Below the pieces are notes generated by a model. That model worked only from the letters and a program-made list of their open reading frames with translations. It did not search any database and was not told the origin of the DNA. From NCBI RefSeq assembly GCF_005144585.1, contig NZ_SSMQ01000070.1, forward strand, positions 1 to 64,000: a stretch of 64,000 nucleotides of DNA, in the 5' to 3' direction. Shown one piece after another: positions 60,228 through 64,000 of the stretch; the first letter of the stretch is position 1; the number at the start of each line of letters is the position of its first letter. This DNA is from Polyangium fumosum. GTDB taxonomy: Bacteria > Myxococcota_A > Polyangia > Polyangiales > Polyangiaceae. Made by a program: the position numbers and the translations under genes.

Positions 60228-60668
60228 CTATCGCCGAAGTGATAACACCACCGGCCCCGCGGACACGTCGCCGCAGGTGAGGGAGACGTCGTCGCAGGCC
60301 GAAAGGTTCACGTCGACCACGATGTCCTTGCTCCGGCGGAAGGGCGACGTGCTGGTCGGCATCACGAGGATCAACGTCTCCGTCGGCTCGCCATCACATT
60401 CGAGGGCGTCTTCGACGGCGAACCCGTCCACCACCTCGCTCCCGGACCCCTGGGAGAGCTGCACGAGGAGGCTCGTGGACGTGCTGCCTTTCGGGCACGT
60501 GTACACGACGGGAATGCCGAGCAGCGCCCCATGCAGGAACTGGCCCTTCTGGCCCATCTCGATCGTGAGCCCCTCCATCGCGCGCGCCGTCCCCGGCAGG
60601 AGCGGCAGCGCCGTCCCCACGACGAAAAGCAACGCCACGTTCGTCCCAAGCATCTGTTTCATCTTCAT
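60228..60668 (-). CDS. Secreted hypothetical protein
   Basis: The 146-residue protein starts M-K-M-K-Q-M-L with a signal ending T-A-R-A; a second ATG at 60662 has a better distance from GGGGG. The mature part is beta-like with four Cys (Y-T-C-P-K-G-S, A-L-E-C-D-G, L-S-A-C-D-D, L-T-C-G-D). No family or enzyme motif was recognised. It is probably periplasmic or exported. Confidence 0.65.
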   Translation of the reverse strand: MKMKQMLGTNVALLFVVGTALPLLPGTARAMEGLTIEMGQKGQFLHGALLGIPVVYTCPKGSTSTSLLVQLSQGSGSEVVDGFAVEDALECDGEPTETLILVMPTSTSPFRRSKDIVVDVNLSACDDVSLTCGDVSAGPVVLSLRR

Positions 60669-60781
60669 TCCCCCGACGATGTGTATTCGGATCGGGGTGG
60701 AGGAACGCAAGCCACGTACACGAAATGGCCGCGCGCGCGGGCGGCATCGTTCCGGACAGCCGCCGCGCGGCCCTTCGAGGC

Positions 60782-61705
60782 TCAGGCGCGACGTCGCCCG
60801 CGCGCAGGCGCGGCGGGCGCTGGATCCGTCGGCAGGGTCGCGCGAAAGTGCGCAACGATGGCATCGATGCGCGGCGAACCACGATTCTCGATCCGGTAGA
60901 GCGCATGTGCCGACACGGGGGAGAGCGTCGCCTCCGGCAGGAGCGCGCGCAGGGAACCGGCGGCCAGGGCGTCCTCGACGACGAACCTGGGAACCACGGC
61001 CATGCCCACGCCGGCCTCCACCGCCGCGCGAATGCCGAGCATCGTGGCCACACGGAGCTTCGGCGCCAAAGTGACGGCGCGAGTCTCGCCTTCCTCGACG
61101 AAATGCACCGTCGCAGAGCTCAAAAGGCCAAGCACCGCCGCGTGGCTCGCAAGCGAATCCACCGTGCGAGGCGTTCCGTGACGACGCAGATAGGCCGGGG
61201 ACGCGACAAGGACCCGCGCGAACGTCGCGACCGGCAACGCGCCGAGGTTCGTCGTGTCCGGGAGCGCCATGCCGGCGCGCACGGCGATGTCGACGCCTTC
61301 GCCCACGAGCTCGGCTTCGCGGTCCTCCAGGCGCATTTCGAGCTCCAGCGCCGGATACGCGTCGAGCAGCGCCGGGAGCGCCGGCACGATCCGCAGCACC
61401 CCGAGCGCGACGGACGCGGAGACGACGACACGGCCCCCGATCGCCCGGTCGGGCCGCAGGCTCGCCATCGCGGCGTCGGCCTCGCGCACGAGCCGCGTCG
61501 CATGCTCGTGGAAGCGCCTCCCCTCGTCGGTGAGGTGAAGGCTCCGCGTCGTGCGCACGAAGAGCTTCGCGCCGAGCTCCTCTTCGAGCGTGCCGATCTG
61601 CCGGCTGATCGCCGCGAGCGAGAGCCCGAGCGACCGCGCCGCCGACGAGAACGAACCAGCTTCGACGATACGAACGAGCGTGCGGGCCCGACCCAGGAAG
61701 TCCAT
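60782..61705 (-). CDS. LysR-family transcriptional regulator
   Basis: The 307-residue protein has an N-terminal helix-turn-helix (F-S-S-A-A-R-S-L-G-L-S-L-A-A-I-S-R-Q-I-G-T-L-E) and a LysR substrate domain (V-V-V-S-A-S-V-A-L-G, D-I-A-V-R-A-G, A-G-V-G-M-A-V-V-P-R-F). It is divergent from the SDR gene, the standard layout for a LysR gene and its target. The start at 61705 is chosen as the usual M-D-F-L-G-R-A; 61723 is also possible. The ligand is unknown. Confidence 0.92.
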   Translation of the reverse strand: MDFLGRARTLVRIVEAGSFSSAARSLGLSLAAISRQIGTLEEELGAKLFVRTTRSLHLTDEGRRFHEHATRLVREADAAMASLRPDRAIGGRVVVSASVALGVLRIVPALPALLDAYPALELEMRLEDREAELVGEGVDIAVRAGMALPDTTNLGALPVATFARVLVASPAYLRRHGTPRTVDSLASHAAVLGLLSSATVHFVEEGETRAVTLAPKLRVATMLGIRAAVEAGVGMAVVPRFVVEDALAAGSLRALLPEATLSPVSAHALYRIENRGSPRIDAIVAHFRATLPTDPAPAAPARGRRRA

Positions 61706-61736
61706 GGACCGGATGCTCTGCATCCTTCAGCTTTTT

Positions 61737-61751
61737 GCAACAGAAGATTGC
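61737..61751. promoter_or_regulatory. Possible LysR binding site
   Basis: GCAA and TTGC are inverted around a 7-bp spacer in the divergent gap between the LysR and SDR starts. The place is right for a LysR box, but the symmetry is short. Confidence 0.3.
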
Positions 61752-61860
61752 CATTCCCTCGCCTGCCGGAGGTCGGCCGGCGGGCGCATGCTCTGCGCAT
61801 CGAAGCCGGACGCGGACCACGAAGACCGCGGGACACAGGCCTCGCTGGAGAGCAAAGATC

Positions 61861-62610
61861 ATGGGCAAGCTGCAGAACAAGGTCGTCCTCGTCACGGGTG
61901 GAACCACGGGCATCGGGCTCGCCGCAGCCCGGCTCTTCGCGGCCGAGGGCGCGAAGGTCACCGTCACCGGCTCCAACCCGCAAACCATTGAAGCCGCCCG
62001 CAAGGAGCTCTCGGGCATTGCCGAGGTCGTCGCCTCGGACGCCGGGTCGAGCGCGGACATCGCGGCGCTCGCCGCGCGTTTCGCCGCGGAGGGCAAGGGC
62101 GTCGACGTCCTCTTCCTCAATGCCGGCGTGGCCAAATTCGGCCCCATCACCTCGCTCGACGAGGCCGCGTTCGACGATTCGTTCCGCATCAACGTGCGGG
62201 GCCCCTGGCTTTACATCAAGCACTTCGCGCCGATCCTCCGGCGCGGCGGCGCCATCGTGGTCAACAGCTCGATCAACAATCAACTCGGCATGCCAGGGTC
62301 GAGCGTCTATGCGGCCTCGAAGGCGGCGGTTCGGTCGATCGTGCGCGTCGCCGCGGCGGAGCTGGCCGAGGCGGGCATTCGCGTGAACGCCGTGAGCCCA
62401 GGCCCGATCGAGACGCCGCTCCATACCAAGCTCGGGTTCCCCGAGGAGGCGCGCAAGGGCTTCGCGCAAGGGCTGATTGCGCAGATCCCGATGCGGCGCT
62501 TCGGCACGGCGGACGAGGTGGCGAAGGCGGCCCTTTTCCTCGCGAGTGACGACGCATCCTTCATGACCGGCGAGGAAATCGTGCTCGACGGTGGAATGAC
62601 CCGGGTTTGA
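61861..62610 (+). CDS. Short-chain dehydrogenase/reductase
   Basis: The 249-residue enzyme has the NAD(P)-binding T-G-G-T-T-G-I-G (12-19), L-N-A-G near 85, Ser135, and Y149-x-x-x-K153 of classical SDRs, plus a C-terminal G-E-E-I-V-L-D-G-G. It interconverts an alcohol and a ketone using NAD(P)H; the substrate is unknown. GGAGAG precedes the ATG by about 7 nt. It is likely controlled by the divergent LysR gene. Confidence 0.95.
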   Translation: MGKLQNKVVLVTGGTTGIGLAAARLFAAEGAKVTVTGSNPQTIEAARKELSGIAEVVASDAGSSADIAALAARFAAEGKGVDVLFLNAGVAKFGPITSLDEAAFDDSFRINVRGPWLYIKHFAPILRRGGAIVVNSSINNQLGMPGSSVYAASKAAVRSIVRVAAAELAEAGIRVNAVSPGPIETPLHTKLGFPEEARKGFAQGLIAQIPMRRFGTADEVAKAALFLASDDASFMTGEEIVLDGGMTRV

Positions 62611-62836
62611 CGCCGGCGATCGGCGGCACGCCCTCGGGCCCGGAGACGCCCTTGCCTGCGGGCGCCTTCGTTCCGGACAGCCGCGCGGAAGCCGTCCGTG
62701 GCGCGAGTTCTCCGATTGAAGCATGCCTCCCCTTTAGCTACGTTCTCGGGCGACGACCGTGCCGGCGAAGAGCCCGCGCGGATGCGCGGACGAGCACGAC
62801 GCGCCGGGCCGATCGCTCGGCTTTCAGGAGGATGAA

Positions 62837-64000
62837 ATGGGCCAGGTGGTGATGGACCGAGGGGCGGGGAACGTGACGGGGAGCGGTCCGGGCGCCAATG
62901 GGCACGCGGCGACGAAGATCCGGAGCTACGCGCCGGCCACGGGCGAGCTGCTCGGGGAGGTGAAGGTCACCTCCGCCGACGAGGTCAAGCGCGCGGTCGA
63001 GCGGGCGCGGCGCGCGCAGGAGGCCTGGGGCGCGCTGCCCGTCGAGGAGCGCTGCGAGCGCGTGCTCCGCTTCCGCGACGCCATCGTCGACCGCGCCGAC
63101 GAGATCGTCGACCTGCTCGTGCGCGAGTGCGGAAAACCCCGCCACGAGGCCCTGCTGCACGAGGTCATGGTCGCCGCCGACCTGGCGACCTTCTTCGCCA
63201 AGGCCGCGCCGCGTGTCCTCGCGCCGCACGAGGTCAAGCTCCACATGTTCAAGCATCGCCGGAGCTTCATCCACTACAAGCCGCGCGGCGTCGTGGCCGT
63301 GATCTCGCCCTGGAACTACCCGTTCCAGCTCCCCTTGCGCGACGCCATCATCGCCCTGCTCGCGGGCAACGCCGTCGTCATCAAGCCGAGCGAGGTGACG
63401 CCGCTCATCGCGCAGAAGGCGAAGGAGGTCTGGGACAGCGCGGGCCTGCCCGAGGATCTGCTCCAGATCGTCCCCGGCTACGGGCCGACGGGCGCGGCGC
63501 TGATCGAGGCGCAGCCCGACTTCGTGATCCTCACGGGCAGCGTCGCCACGGGCCGCAGGGTCGCGGCCGCGTGCGGCGAGCGGCTCATCCCGTGCGTGAT
63601 GGAGCTCGGCGGCAAGGCCCCGCTCATCGCCTGCGCCGACGCCGACGTCGAGCGCACCGCGCGCGCCATCGTGTTCGGCGGCTTCTCGAACGCCGGCCAG
63701 GTCTGCGTCTCCGTCGAGCGCGTCTACGCACACCGCGAGGTCCACGACAAGCTCGTCGATCGCGTCGTCGAGCTGACGAAGGAGCTACGGCAGGGCGATC
63801 CGAGCGCGGAGTTCGTCGACGTCGGCGCGATCATCTTCCCGCACCAGATCGACGTGGCCGAGAAGCACATCGCGGACGCGGTTGGCAAGGGCGCCTCGGT
63901 GCGCGCGGGCGGCAAGCGGCGCGAGGGGCCGGGGCAGTTCTTCGAGCCGACCGTGATCGACGGCTGCAACCACCAGATGACCGTGATGACCGAGGAGATC
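62837..64000 (+). CDS. Aldehyde dehydrogenase, 3' partial
   Basis: An AGGAGG 5 nt upstream of the ATG fixes the start; 388 residues are visible and the frame runs off the window. NAD-binding and catalytic motifs are present: S-P-W-N-Y-P-F, K-P-S-E-V-T-P, T-G-S-V-A-T-G-R, Glu256 in M-E-L-G-G-K, and Cys290 in G-Q-V-C-V-S. It oxidises an aldehyde to the acid. The N-terminal 25 residues are Gly-rich and variable. It may work in the same pathway as the SDR, 226 bp upstream. Confidence 0.95.
   Translation, partial: MGQVVMDRGAGNVTGSGPGANGHAATKIRSYAPATGELLGEVKVTSADEVKRAVERARRAQEAWGALPVEERCERVLRFRDAIVDRADEIVDLLVRECGKPRHEALLHEVMVAADLATFFAKAAPRVLAPHEVKLHMFKHRRSFIHYKPRGVVAVISPWNYPFQLPLRDAIIALLAGNAVVIKPSEVTPLIAQKAKEVWDSAGLPEDLLQIVPGYGPTGAALIEAQPDFVILTGSVATGRRVAAACGERLIPCVMELGGKAPLIACADADVERTARAIVFGGFSNAGQVCVSVERVYAHREVHDKLVDRVVELTKELRQGDPSAEFVDVGAIIFPHQIDVAEKHIADAVGKGASVRAGGKRREGPGQFFEPTVIDGCNHQMTVMTEEI

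Noticed and set aside
1-64000. tRNA, rRNA, insertion sequences, prophage and CRISPR arrays
   Set aside because: None was recognised by eye; no transposase, integrase or Cas motif was found in any plausible frame. A tRNA scan would settle the tRNA question.

Overview
The window is very GC-rich chromosomal DNA. It codes for many lipoproteins, several with Cys-rich or Gly/Ser-rich linkers, a C-terminal MYXO-CTERM-like anchor, type VI secretion (T6SS) effector genes, large chemotaxis-like hybrid kinases and many secreted lytic enzymes. Together these suggest a predatory myxobacterium, most likely of the Polyangium/Sorangium type. That is an inference from gene content; there is no rRNA here to prove it, and no tRNA or CRISPR array was seen.

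Region 1 (about 1-18.6 kb) is an accessory region around T6SS. It has a Pro/Ala-rich repeat protein cut by the window start, a GNAT-like protein, and a compact cassette: VgrG, DUF2169 adaptor, a PAAR-like (DUF4150) effector ending in a WHH nuclease, and its SUKH (SMI1/KNR4) immunity protein. Downstream are a Pro-rich protein with a C-terminal helical module, a broken second copy of that module, a C2-like lipoprotein, a J-domain protein, surface proteins, a sigma factor carrying its own transmembrane helix, an orphan SUFU-type gene, and several tiny genes including a TatA-like one. A perfect 27-bp inverted repeat and a second long hairpin lie behind the sigma factor.

Region 2 (18.6-29.1 kb) has an acyl-CoA ligase, a CPCC protein, an RCC1-repeat lipoprotein, and then a four-gene leftward operon of degradative enzymes: a phospholipase A2-like lipoprotein, a trypsin-like lipoprotein, an M15 peptidoglycan peptidase, and a 1203-residue fusion of metallo-beta-lactamase fold, V8-like protease, carboxypeptidase-regulatory-like, peptidoglycan-binding and GH19 domains. 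This looks like a prey-lysis or wall-turnover unit.

Region 3 (29.3-45.5 kb) holds a leftward group (lysoplasmalogenase, methyltransferase, MocR regulator, S9 peptidase), glgB behind a CheB-CheR-PAS-kinase-receiver protein, a divergent hybrid kinase with a degenerate second receiver, and an OmpR/histidine-kinase pair.

Region 4 (45.5-64 kb) has a Panacea-type toxin-antitoxin pair with a clear promoter, an FG-GAP-like MYXO-CTERM protein, a three-gene heavy-metal-type RND efflux operon, a heparinase-like lipoprotein, a GH18-like protein, small secreted proteins, and a LysR/SDR pair followed by an aldehyde dehydrogenase that runs off the window end. Between 42.8 and 58 kb, five intergenic gaps carry copies of one family of GC-rich mosaic repeats built from a hairpin with a conserved core and covarying outer stem. 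This family is the most unusual non-coding signal in the window.
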